DNA from: Eretmocerus hayati
Lineage: Eukaryota > Arthropoda > Insecta > Hymenoptera > Aphelinidae
Direction of reading: 5' to 3'
Assembly: GCA_029851415.1 (NCBI GenBank)
Contig: CM056741.1
Coordinates: 147,672,522 to 147,736,521 of the forward strand
DNA: 64,000 nucleotides
In this document: in pieces, positions 1-12,500 of the stretch
Position numbering within the stretch: the stretch's first letter is position 1
How the letters are laid out: each line of letters opens with the position of its first letter
Notes under the pieces: model-generated
What the model was told of the DNA's origin: nothing
Database searches by the model: none
What the model saw: only the letters and a program-made list of their open reading frames with translations
Translations under genes and position numbers: made by a program

Positions 1-192
1 CGATCAGGTGGGGTGCAAATTTAACATTACTTTGTGAGTCCTATATCGCTCACACATGCGAAGCATTGCTACTTTTGAGATGATTTAACGCCATTAGTAA
101 TAACATATTTGCTGTCTATATGTATGGCACAGAGGAACTATTCCTTGAACCATTCATTCGAACCGATCTTATCGTAACATGACGATTTTCAG
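1..192 (+). other. FASN intron, 3' part
   Basis: AT-rich sequence with no recognisable coding content. It ends in a pyrimidine run and an AG acceptor at 191-192, just before an exon whose first two bases complete a codon. It is therefore the tail of an intron whose upstream exon (acyltransferase or linker region) lies to the left of the window. Confidence 0.8.
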
Positions 193-567
193 CAAAAATC
201 TACCCTAAAGTAGAGTTTCCAGTGAGTTGCGGCACGCAATCAATCTCGCCTCTAATCAAATGGGAACATTCTGCTGATTGGCTTGTGAGCACCTATGATT
301 TCTTAGGAATGAGTTCTGCCGGCGAGCAATACTCCATATTATCGCCAGAAATCTACCCCAAGGACTCGTCATTGACTGGCCATGTCGTGGATGGGCTTAA
401 TCTTTTCCCAGCAACTGGATACATAGAACTTGTATGGTCTGTTTTCAGTATTATGAACGGAAAGTGTCATACTAAATTTCCTGTTCTCTTCGAAGATCTT
501 CAGTTTTCAAGAGCTACAATCGTACCGAAACAAGGAGCCGTCGTTTTCAGGATAAATATTAATATTG
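193..567 (+). CDS. FASN: FASN exon: linker and N-terminal dehydratase hot-dog fold
   Basis: Starts two bases into a codon after a TTTTCAG acceptor and ends one base into a codon before GTGAGT. The start reads KIYPKVEFPVS, then SPLIKWEHS, typical of the linker after the acyltransferase in insect FASN. The dehydratase motif H-x3-G-x4-P is present as HVVDGLNLFP, with the catalytic His codon at 381-383. This half removes water from the beta-hydroxyacyl chain together with the Asp in the next exon. Confidence 0.95.
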
Positions 568-3500
568 GTGAGTGTCGGAAAATATTATCACGAAAAAGAC
601 AGACTGTCTGTTATTACAGACAGTCTGTAATAGTTATATATTTATATAGCAAAATATTTGGGCAATCCAGTTTTTCTTCGTAACTCCTCTCGGACAGCAA
701 GCAATTGGTCTATTGCTTCAGCATAATAGTCTATAACCTTCGGGATCCACATGAACAAAAGCCATCGTTGCAATCTCATTTTGCTGGCTCAGCCGTTCGA
801 AATTCTTAATTTTTTTCTGAATTGACGAAGGAATCATCAAGATGGGAGGGAAGATATTCCCTGAATTATGAATCATATTCCCTCTTCGTACTTAGATAAT
901 AGTTGGATTTTTGCTCATATAGTATCGAACTCGAACGAAAATACCCAACGAGTGTTAAGGTAAAGGGGTACCGGGACACCGAAAATGGCGATTTCCACTT
1001 TGGGCTGTCAGAGATGAACTTATTATGTTCCGATCATAAAATTTTTTTCTCTTACCTATAAGTATGCTATTCACCTTCATGATACAAGAAAAAAATGGCC
1101 ATAAGTGTTCCAAAATTATCACAAAAGCCAATTTCCTGGAGACCTGATTTGGCCCAATACTGGGACACGATTTGTGGTTTGACCTAGTACTATAGGATGG
1201 TCAAATGTACCAGTACTGGGACAGGAAACGTTGCTCCGGATTGTACATTGGAAATTTCATCACAGTTGCAAACAAATATTGAGAATTACCATGGGCTATC
1301 ACGTTTTGACATTTATTTGTTGTTAGTTTAGTCATTTATGTGAAAACAATTCAACAATTAACAACAAACAATGTGTCCCAGTACTGGGCTACTCCACTCC
1401 TCCACCGCTTGGTGAAGCCGGACGCGTCGCGTCCTAGTAATGGGTCAGAATTCAATATATACGATGGCGAACTAGGACACAATTCTTTGCCACACGATAT
1501 ACCATTTTCGAGTTGATTTTTTTCGGTATCTAATCATTGCTACAGCTCGTCTAAAATTTGATACATGATTGGAATTATTTTTGGGAACATTAAAATATTT
1601 TTTGATACAATATTAGATCACAATGTCCCAGAATCGGTGGACTTTGGCATGGTGTCCCGGTACCCCTGGTTTTATCTTACCTGTCTATCATGCAGTGCAA
1701 GATGGTGATTTTCTTGACTTTATCCGAGTCTACAAACGCTTCTCACAGATATCAGAGAAGCTGTCTATTGAGTTATGAATTACAATTCCTCACATTTTCG
1801 GATAAGAATCTGAGCTCACCACATATTGCATTCATGCCAGGAAACTTTCCGGCAAATTTGTAATCAGAACGCATAAAATAGCAAAAAACCACAAATTTGA
1901 ACCATTTCTGTCATAGAGATCATGCAATCTCGCATGAGTAATCATCATTTAGATGAAAAACAAAGGATTGCCTTATTGAATAATCAGGCGTGCCTGATAA
2001 TCCATATAACGCTGTACTTTTCGAGCTTCAATTGTCATCCAACATGATACAATGATAATGGATACGTGAATTACCATTGGATGACGATAATATTCTCTAT
2101 CGATCGCAAATTCGATATCGATTCAATGAGAAGTTAACAACCGGAAAATATCTGGGAAGGATCAGAAACTCTGGCAGAAACACTATGAAACTTGCGATAC
2201 ACAATGATGTACTTGCAAATTTAGATGTATAATTTTCAGGAAGTGGAAGGTTTGAAGTAAGTGAAGGTCAGACGACCGTCGCATCTGGTTTTGTGTATCA
2301 TAGTTCGCACGCAGAAGCCATTAGGCCGGACATAAAGTTTGATGATGATGATTCAGAAGAAATCCTCAAAACAGACGACATTTACACGCAGTTGAAGATT
2401 GCCGGTTGTGATTACTCAGGCTCATTTCGAAGCATAGTGAGCTGCAATTACACAGGATCGAAAGGTCACATCGCTTGGAAGGACGATTGGGTGGCGTTTC
2501 TTGATAATATGCTCCAAACATCCGTGATTGGACTGCATTCGAATCAACTATTTGTACCAATCGGAATAGATAGAGTTTTCATAGATCCCGAGTACCATAT
2601 GAATGCTATTGAAACTTCTAGCCGAAACAAAGGTGAGCTGTTGTTGATTGTATATATTGACTAGGGCGGGAAACCTCTTTTGGAATCATACTCCATTCTA
2701 TATTTATATCCGTCCACGTCTGCCTTTTAGTTTCTATTTATACGTCCAGAACGGAATTGATCTAAAACCTCCAGTCAGATGTGCCGATGGACGTACTCTA
2801 CTGTTAGACCCAAGAACCTCAAGTTGCGATCCTGGGTAGATGGATACAAGCATCATCTCCGATGGAAGGTAAAATGATACAGCCAAATATGAAAACGAAG
2901 ATGATCAGATGGAACCTGAATCCTTTGGGCTTCATGAAAATGTGATTTCGAATGGAATCAAACCATTTGTGGTCCATCTGATCATCTTCGCTTTCATATT
3001 TGGCTGTATCATTTTACCTTTCATCAGGGATGATGCTCGTACATATTCATCCAGGTATCTCAATTTGAGGCTTCCGGGTCAAACTAGCTTAAAACCTCCA
3101 TTTGTACATCCAATTGAAGGTTTTGGATAGATTCTGTTCAGCTCCCCTCAGGTTGCGAGTTTTTCCAAGATTCCTACTATTTCGTGTTCTTTCACTGGTA
3201 ATTTTGAACGCTTTTCACTCAAAATCTTGACGATGAAGCAGTATGGGGGGCTCTCAGTACTGCACCTGGTCCATTATTCTCATTCCTGAGCCCTCCTTTT
3301 CCAATTCTGTGGCTTGATCTATGTTTTGCGAGTGAGTTGAACAGGGACTTACAAGATGTCATTAGCTACTTTTTCGTCACGTACGACGAGACTCCGCGAT
3401 ACCTGAACATGGATGAACAATGACTAGGGACGTTGGGAGTGTTTTGATCCCTAAAGAGCACTAGACGAATAAATGCACTAGTTCCCGCATGCTTTTGGGC

Positions 3501-6500
3501 GCCTGGCCTAATTATTATTGCCCGATCACAGATTGAGTTGCTTGTACAATAGGGTTTCTCTCATTTCCCAAACTTCGATATTTCACGATACGATCGTGGA
3601 TTTCTACTTTTTGGATCAAAAAAATGGGAGAAAACTCCTGCCGCACCTGGTGCGTTGAATCCCCAGCTGCCGCACGTATACCATTTTTATTCAACATTGA
3701 AAACCCTATATTGGAAAATTTTCCCTCCAAACTCTCCGTGTCTCTGAGATTGCTGTGATTTTCAATAGCTATTTTTGGACGATGGATAATATCTGAATGC
3801 ACCATGTCGACGTAGAATTCCACGAGAAACACGATAAAATCATTCATTTAGAGATTTAAAGTGATTCCGGCGTGATATTGGTGATTTTTTCCGAAAAATT
3901 GAGAGTTTCATCGTGTTTCCCGTAAAATTCTACGTCGAAATGGTGTATCTGGATATTTTCCATGGTCCAAGAGGACCTTTGAAAAATCACAACGATCTCA
4001 GAGACACGGAGGGATGGGAAGGGAAATTTTTCAGTATAGGGTTTTTAATGTTAAAAATGATGTACGTGCGGCAGCGCAGGATACATCGTACAGGGTATGG
4101 CGAAATTTTTTCCGATTTTTTCGTCTCAAAGATCGAAAATCCACAATCGTATCGTGGAAAACCAAAAGTTGGGAAATAAGGAACACCCTACTGTACAATA
4201 CGCTCTCTGAAGTTTCAATATGTGGATTCTTGTAAGCGCCACTCCGCATCAGTAAAGATGAAATCTTCAGGAATTTATTGGTGCATGATTCGGTAGGATG
4301 GGTGCTCAGCAGCCCGCCTGATTCAATGATTAGTGAAATTTTACATGGTGTCCATTCAATCATGTCAGTGACTGTAGGTGTATTTGAGTATTCACATGAT
4401 GACCTCACTGGGTTTGAAGATTTCATAGACAATGGGAGACTTTGCCGCACTGATTAGTGCCGTGTGAGCAGTTTTGGTGTCCACCCGTCATCAAAATGTC
4501 GCACAGTTGAGCGCGAGCTGAGCGCTCAACTTCGACTCTCAAAATGGTTGACTTAATCATTTGAAGTCACACACATTGAAGTGCATAGCTACAATAGGAA
4601 TTTTTGACTCTGCAAAGGTATGCATCGTATTGAATCTAAAAGTCGAAGTTTGGTTGCCTGCAACCGGAACTGCCGAATCGGCATTTTCGGAAACAGTTCA
4701 TAGTACGGGAACGTTGAGATCGTATCAAAAAGTATTGAGAAATAGTTGTGCACTATTCAAATACACTCGAGAAAATCACTATGACGTACGTTTTGAGTTG
4801 TAGAAAGTTGAGGTACCTTGAAACACGAGAAATCACCCTTTCGGCGAAACCACTCACATATTATATTCCTTCTTGAAATCATGTGCGTAGAGTTAGTGCG
4901 TAAGGAATATTTTTCAGCGTGTAAAGCGCTGACTTTGCGCACATTGAATTAAAAAAATAGGATGCGCAACAACTTTGATGCTTTATGCACTGTCGGGGAA
5001 TTTACACACTCCAGTAACACTTTACGCACGTGTGTAAAAATTTCCGGCAGTACGTGAAGAAGCAAATTCGTTTCGCAATATACTATTTACTAGTCAAATG
5101 ATGTCATTTAGAGGTCCATGGATTGAATTCTGATTGAATATCAGCTATTTTCCAGACGAGAGCCGAAAATACCAGCTGATTTTGAATTAGAATTTTTTGG
5201 TATTGCTTGATTCATGTTAAATGTGTTGTTAGCCGGCATTCATGCACCTTAGTTTTCAGCTGCGCTCTTTCAAATCTACTTGACTTAACAGAAAAAGTAT
5301 GTATGTACTGCTTATTCACTCATGGTCACTGTCAATAACATAATATATCAACGTGGGTCATGATTTATGTAGATAGTTCCTTGATGAGACCTCATCGCAG
5401 AGAGAGAGAAAGAGAGAGAGAGAGTGGTTGGTACAAGCGGTCTGGCTGCTGCACGGCTCGTCGTCGACGACGACGGTCCGTGTTACAGCGTAGACCGATG
5501 CAGTAGAAATGTACTCTGCTCCGTCGAAGTGCTGACGGTACAACAGCCGCCAAACCCTGAACATACGTTGCATGGCCGCGTAGTCGTCGCGGGTGCAACG
5601 TTATAGTGGCACGAAGGAGAGAGGTGGGATCAGGCATTGATCTCCACCTCTACCCGCGTGACACCACGAAATTTCTAGAAAATTGTCAACTAGCTTCCGG
5701 TGCAAGAAGTCCCAATGACCATGTACATACAGAAAATATTTTCTTCTTCAGTGATCAAAATCATAATTCTATCATTCTACAAAAAATTATAGTTTCTCAG
5801 ATGCTTAGAATGACTCTGTGGTGATTTTTCAAATGTATAATTTTAGAGATATCCGTACACGTCGATAAGGTTGAAAAAACTATAATATCCGGAGGAGTGG
5901 ATATAAGGGGTGTCCGAGTAGCATCAATCAATCGCAGAAAATTGGCAAGGATGCCGATCATCGAGGAATACACTTATGTGCCTTTCATGGATGAAAAAGA
6001 CATGCATTTTGCAAGTACTTTGCGGATAATTTGTCAAATCGTATGCGAAAATCATGATAATAAACGAGTAACAATAACAGAGCTCGTAAGAGAAACTGAT
6101 GAACTTTCAACCACTGATATGATGTCACCTGTACTATTTGAAGCATTCGAGAACACTCCAGCATATACGGTGGACATCAGTATTGTTACGTCAAATGACA
6201 AGTACAAGGACGATCCTTCACTCGGTTCTTTCCAGTTGATATCGCCGAACGAAATGGGAACCTTGTCAAACCTTTCGGTTGCAATTGGACACAGATTACT
6301 AGAAGAAGATAGCGAGAGTGATCTCAATAGCTTCATTTCAAAACTAAAACCCCAAGGATTCTTGTTGAGTTGTGAAACCAGAGATATCGAAGAATTAAAA
6401 CTCTCAGCTCGAGCGAAAGACTTGAGTGTTATTCTGATCAGAAGATTTGAAGACAAAATCTTCATTCTTCTAAGGAAGCAAAATCCCACAACGGACCAGA

Positions 6501-9500
6501 ACATTTCGGTTATTCGCGTCACGAATCAAAATTTTGATTGGATCGAGCATGTACGTAACGCGATGAAGGAGGTATCGGAGAAAGATAACGCAAGCTCGTA
6601 CAAAATAATTTTAGTTGGGCAAGGTGAAATTGATAATGGTAAGTCCTATGGTGATAAGATAAGAGTGAGATTTTTATAATAAATTGACTGATATTCATTC
6701 GTTAAGGCTTGATGGGATTGGTCAAATGTTTGAGACAAGAGCCTGGTGGAGAAGTCATTCGAGGAGTATCGATTCAAGATCTCGCTGCAGAAGAATTCAG
6801 TTTACATAATCCATTCTATGCAGATCACATGACGAAAGATTTAGTGCTGAGTGTTCTTCGCAAAAATGGTTCTTGGGGGACCTACGCCTATTTCCCGATC
6901 GTAGAATCTATTTATGAGGAACACAATCATGCCATAGCGCAACAATTGGTACCAGCAGATCTTTCTTCAATAAAGTGGGTTGAAGGACCTATTAAAGAAG
7001 ATTCTCAAGTAATGAAATCTGAAAACCTCATTCGTATAGTTTACGCGGCACTAAACTTCAGGTGAGTATCATCGGCCTCCGGCAGATCACGACTTGACCA
7101 AGACTACTCTCTGAATACGGGGAGATCCAGACCTGGGATAATCAAAACACATATGTTTGTGATGAAAGATTGCGATCAAGTATGTTTTCAACCATTTTCT
7201 CACATTTCCAGGGATGTCATGTTTTCGACAGGCAAACTAGGAGCGGGATCAATTATTCAGAATGGAAAAGTCTTTCAGCCTTTTATTGGGGTCGAGTTCA
7301 GTGGTTACAATGCTGCTGGGGAAAAGTTTGCGGGCTATTCACACAGCAGTTCCTTCACGAATTTGTATGAATCGAATCCCGAATGCACCTTCAAGATACC
7401 TTCCCACTGGACACTCGAAGATGGCGCCACAGTTTTTGTGGCTTATGCTACTGCATACTATGCACTATTTGTAAGAGGTACGGGACAAATAACTTGAATA
7501 TCAGGATCCAGTTTTCCCTTTGGGACAAGAATGAGTTCTTATACACTGACAGCCACATTCATAAATGTTGGTCCATACTTCGGTTGGTGCTGCGTCAAGC
7601 GACGCTGACGCGATTTTCGAAACTTTTCACTGAAACTATTCAGTACCAAAAAACTAGTTCACTGCTCTTCAAAAGAAAGGAATGAGCTATTACTCATAAC
7701 TCGATCAATTACAATGGACTTGGTGCGACTTATTTTATATATCGCGCTTTGTTCATGGAACGAATTGATTGTGACGTATTGTGAAGAGCGTCGTTGAAAA
7801 TTGACCTTCGTATGGCTCCAAAAACTTTTTCGATTGAAATTTCGAGTCTATAATCAACATTCAAGAGTCAAAATATTCCATTTTAACACGTTCGCTGCGG
7901 CGGGGGCCACCGGAGGGCCCGCGTGTCTTTCCCCCAGTGCTGAGAATTTTGGCCTTATCGGAAATAACATTGGCCGGGGCCCACCGGTGGGCCCCGCCGC
8001 ACCTGGGGGAAGATAACCGATTTCAGCCTCCGCAGCGAACGTGTTAATCACTCGACCTTGATTACTATACATATCATGCTACCGAAAGGAACTCTCACGA
8101 GATCTTAATCTTTAATAGCATATGCTGTTTTACACGGCGAAACACGCAGTTTGCGCGTTTCGCCGTGTAAATTTCTTCTTTCGAACATCCTTCGCGATTT
8201 TTCACAACTAAGCTACGATGAATCAAGCTCATAGGAGTTTGTCCATGATGAGGATATTGCAAATATGGAGGCATACGATTTTTCTTGTTGAAGCGGGCTA
8301 AAATGTTCTCGAGCAGTTTGGCAGAATGGGTCCGACTTAAATCCCATAGAATTCAAAAACTTTCACGTCATTATAGTAAACCACCTTTATAAACTCTCAG
8401 CACCTTGAACACGCACAAGCTCCTTCCTCTTTCACCGTTCTTGGATCGGATGTGAAAACCCGTAACACAGAGATGTGGAAAAAATTTTTTGAAAGTTTCT
8501 AAAAGAGCTATAAGGACTGGTATTTATAGTCGCGAACCAAGTTGACTGAGTATGAATTTGCTATAGTCACGGCGTTCCGTACTATACCTATATCTACGCA
8601 AAATTAACTTTACTCGCGACTATAAATACCAGTTATGATCCCGCGAGGAGTTTTACTCTGGCACGATTTGCATATAGATCAGGTGTGACTGCTGGCTGAA
8701 GTGAATTTTTCGAATTTTGAGTGTCCCTCATATGCATGAACTTCAAATCGAAACAATTTTTGAAAGACATTAATTCATACTTTTCTTACCATATTCCAAT
8801 TATTCTCTGGATTGTCGTATTCCTAAAGATATCGGAGAGTTATTGCTGTTTTAGCGAAGATATCCACCTTCGATGTTTTGAAAGGGTTGCCATATACTAA
8901 CTAGCCGCGTATGCTTCGAATCTTTTTGGAGCTGAAGCCAATCGTTTGTATGACAGATTTATTCCGTGGACAATGTCACATGGCCAATGGTAGACCTCAA
9001 AAATTGTTTGAAGAACCCAATGTATCTTTCGCTTCCATTGGCTCGCTAACAACTTCAATAGTTTCCCGCATGTGGGCTCAATGAGTGAAGGCTGGGCTCG
9101 ACGAGATAAGAACAAGTTCTGCAATCGCAAATCGAACGTCGGATTGTAATGTGGAATAGCCGTTCATTCATGGCGTGAGATCGAACATCGAGATATCGAT
9201 GATTTTCATCACTCCGACTGTTCCAGGTAATATAAAAAAAGGTGATAGAGTGCTGATTCATTCGGGTTCGGGAGCTGTTGGTCAAGCTGCCATCAGATTA
9301 GCTTTGCACGAAGAATGTGAAGTATTTACAACAGTTGGCACTCCAGAAAAACGAAAGTTCATCATGGATAATTTCCCTCAAATCAAAGACGATCACATTG
9401 GGAATTCCAGAGATACCAGTTTCAGAAGAATGGTCATGGAACAAACTAACGGCAATGGAGTAGATATTGTCCTGAATAGCCTTTCGGAAGAAAAATTGAA

Positions 9501-12500
9501 AGCATCCTTCAAATGTTTGGCACTCGGCGGAAGATTCCTAGAAATCGGAAAATACGACATTGAAAAGAATAGCTATTTGGGAATGAATGGTTTCCAGAAA
9601 GATACTAGCTTCCACGGAGTCATGCTCGACTATTTTCTAGTATTCACCGGGAAAAAACATCCAGAGATAATTCAATATATATTGAAAGGGATAGAAAGTG
9701 GTGCTGTACAACCCCTTGTAAGGTGAGACAAAAAATCTCATACATATATATATATCAGAGTTAATATATTGCATGGTCTCCTCTCTTAACCTTTCCGAGT
9801 TACCCCTCCCCCCTTGTGGCTACTCCGAAATGAGTGAGTTTCACTCTTTCGGAGTGAGAATTCCACTCGGACTCGAGTGAATCTCGCTCTTTCCCAGTTG
9901 CCACAAAAGGGGGATTCACTCGGGAAGGTTGAGAGAGTCCCTTTGATCTGTACTCATTGTCACGCTGACGTAATTTTGGCTCGATATTTTAAATGCGTAA
10001 GGGCCCGTTTCTTCAATTTGGAATAAACAAGAACAACATCGAGGATTTCTGTATCGCGTTCGAAGTCATCACTTTGAGAATCTTTGGAGTACATTCGTTT
10101 TTTCATCATTCAATTTGTTTCAACGTCGGAGAGGGGCGAGGACGGGATTGAGTACAGTACAGATACTTACTCGTTCCCCTCAATCAAACAACATTTCAAA
10201 CAGCAATAGTATAAAACCACTTCTAAAACGATTGCAGAACTTCTCGCTCTAGAAGTGAATGTTTCCGGCAGGTAATCCAGATATTTACTCCTATTTTTTG
10301 TATCATTCAATTCTGCGTGGATACTTCATCCATTTCTCGCAATGAGATATCAGTGAACGTTGTCTAAATAGGATGGAGCTCTCTTCCATGAGTTTCGTTT
10401 CTTAAAGAAATTTGTAGAGCCTCGCAGCTAATCTGTTTTGAGTAAACAGTACCTGATCTGAATGACATTGTCGGAAGAATGCATGCAAAATAGAATTGAT
10501 ATGAATTGTTTTATTTATATCTTTTAGAACGGTGTTTGATAAAGATAACGTCGCAGAAGCATTGAAATATATGACCAGTGGGAAACATATTGGCAAAGTA
10601 TTGGTAAAAGTACAGGAGGAAGATTATAGTACAGAATATAAAATCAAAGCCCTTCCACGGTATCATTGTACGGAAGACAGAAGTTACCTTGTCCTGGGTG
10701 GTCTCGGTGGTTTTGGCCTTGAATTAGGTATTGAATTACTTTCTATTAATCACTATCACAGTCTTTCCCAATCATCCTCTCCACTCTCAAGACGAGGTGC
10801 AACTCTAGTTCTGAGATCTGTCTTGGAGAATTGTGGAGGGCTGATAACACTGTGCAACAAAATTTTGGGTCACAAATGTCGCATGGACCGGACCATGATT
10901 TCCTTGTGTATTTTTTGACGCTCAAACCGAATCCGACCTCAGTTTTGCGCCTATACGTCAGAATTTTTTTTAAATAGAAAAAAACTGATTGAGGAAAATT
11001 AGCGTTTTTCACGTTTTTTGCTAATTTTGTAAATTGAAGATCACTTAGCCAGGGAGTACCGATCGGTCAAAATGTATATCACAATATGTTTTCTTACGTA
11101 TTTTGACCCGCTGAAGACGGACCCGGTGGTTTTAGAACCCTACGATGCAACCTTGGAGCTATATAAGCTGATTAGTCCACCTAGTGTTGGGAAAAAAGTC
11201 CAATTTTGCAATAAATTTTTAAAAAATCATAAAACGGGCTAGAATGGATCAATTCGAACATTCGAAGTCGCATTTTCTTTGATTTGTCATATACTTTAGA
11301 GAAAAAATTTGTCCGAGACCCATAGATGAAGTGGTTGGACGTCAGGAATTTTTTTTCGACCTCATTTTAACCTGTTTTTGTAGTACGCTAGATCTAGCGA
11401 CTGAGTGCGCGGATTCTATAGTATCAGAGTATCTCTATCACAAATGGGTGCAGAGAAAATTCATTTGGGTCTCCTTTGGGTTAAAATTGCATGAACATCC
11501 TCAGATCCGTCATTGGAGTATTAGAATGACTTCCTTGATGATTTTCTCTTATGTAAACTGGAGTCTTCAGTCAGTAGGGACCAACAGTAGTCAGCTAGCA
11601 TATTTTTACTATTAAGGGTACAATATCTTTGTTCTAACTCTGCTATATCCTGATGAAATCTTTCCCCATGTTCATCGCTTACTGCTCCAAGATTTCCGGG
11701 GAAGAAATCCAAGTGGGAATCCATCATGTGAAGTTTGAGACTCATGTTGACCCCCATAGTTCTGAAATTCGCCAGCATTTCGTCAACCAGAAGTTGATAA
11801 TTTTCTGACTTTTTATTCCCTAAAAAATTTGTTATGACATCTTTCACAGAATTCCATGTTTTTAGTTCGATTTCTACCAATTTCTGATCGAATATGTAAT
11901 CAAGCATCAATTTCCTGATGTCAGGACCAATCAATACGCCCTCCTTTAATTTCGCCTCAGTTATGCGCGGGAATTTTTCTTTCAGGTAGAGAAATCCCTC
12001 TGCTGTCCTATCCATTGCCTTAATATAGTTTTTCACTAAACCTAATTTGATGTGGAGTGGTGTCAGGAATACTTTCTCAGGATCAGTTAAGGGCTCAGCG
12101 ATAGCGTTCTTCACACCCGGTACAATGTGCTCTCTTTTGGGCCAATTTTTTTCACGTAGTGCTCAGCTCTCATACGAGAGTCCCATTCGCAGATAAAACA
12201 CATATACTTCGTATAGCCCAACTGTAACCCAAGAACAATGCTAATAATTTTGGAATCACCACATAAATTCCAACCATATTGTTTGTAATTAACTTTCTCA
12301 GGGAGATTTTTGACATTTTCATAGTTATCTTTAGTTTGTGTACCGTAAAAAATGGGAATGGTAGGCCTATCATTTCCATTATGCAGTAAAACACCTTTTA
12401 AACTGGTTTTGTTCGAGTCGATAAACAGACGCCATTCCTCGGGAGCGTGCTCACATTGAAACTCGTCGAAAAGACCTTTAATATCAGAGCAGTACACATT

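Larger units (their letters stand above)
2633..5846 (+). other. FASN intron with two foldbacks and an AG microsatellite
   Basis: A 3.2-kb intron. It holds foldbacks at 2746-3143 and 3542-4202, a small hairpin near 4990-5053 (arms ACTGTCGGGGAATTTACACA and its imperfect complement) and an AG run at 5399-5424. ORFs across 5392-5637 are GC-rich chance frames. Nothing else is recognised between 4203 and 5390. Confidence 0.8.
7478..9226 (+). other. FASN intron with three inverted-repeat structures
   Basis: Contains a piggyBac-type MITE (7887-8043), a hairpin at 8129-8171 with 15-bp arms TTTACACGGCGAAAC, and a short element at 8516-8633. The remainder is AT-rich with no genes seen. Confidence 0.8.

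Noticed and set aside
3515..4450. Similar peptides on both strands suggesting a small gene family
   Set aside because: They are the two arms of one inverted repeat; frames break at different points.
5392..5637. Arg-rich and Ser/Leu-repeat minus-strand frame
   Set aside because: Created by the AG microsatellite and a GC-rich patch inside a FASN intron; no family match.
6052..6522. 156-codon minus-strand frame
   Set aside because: Antisense shadow of a FASN exon that is supported by homology and splice phase.
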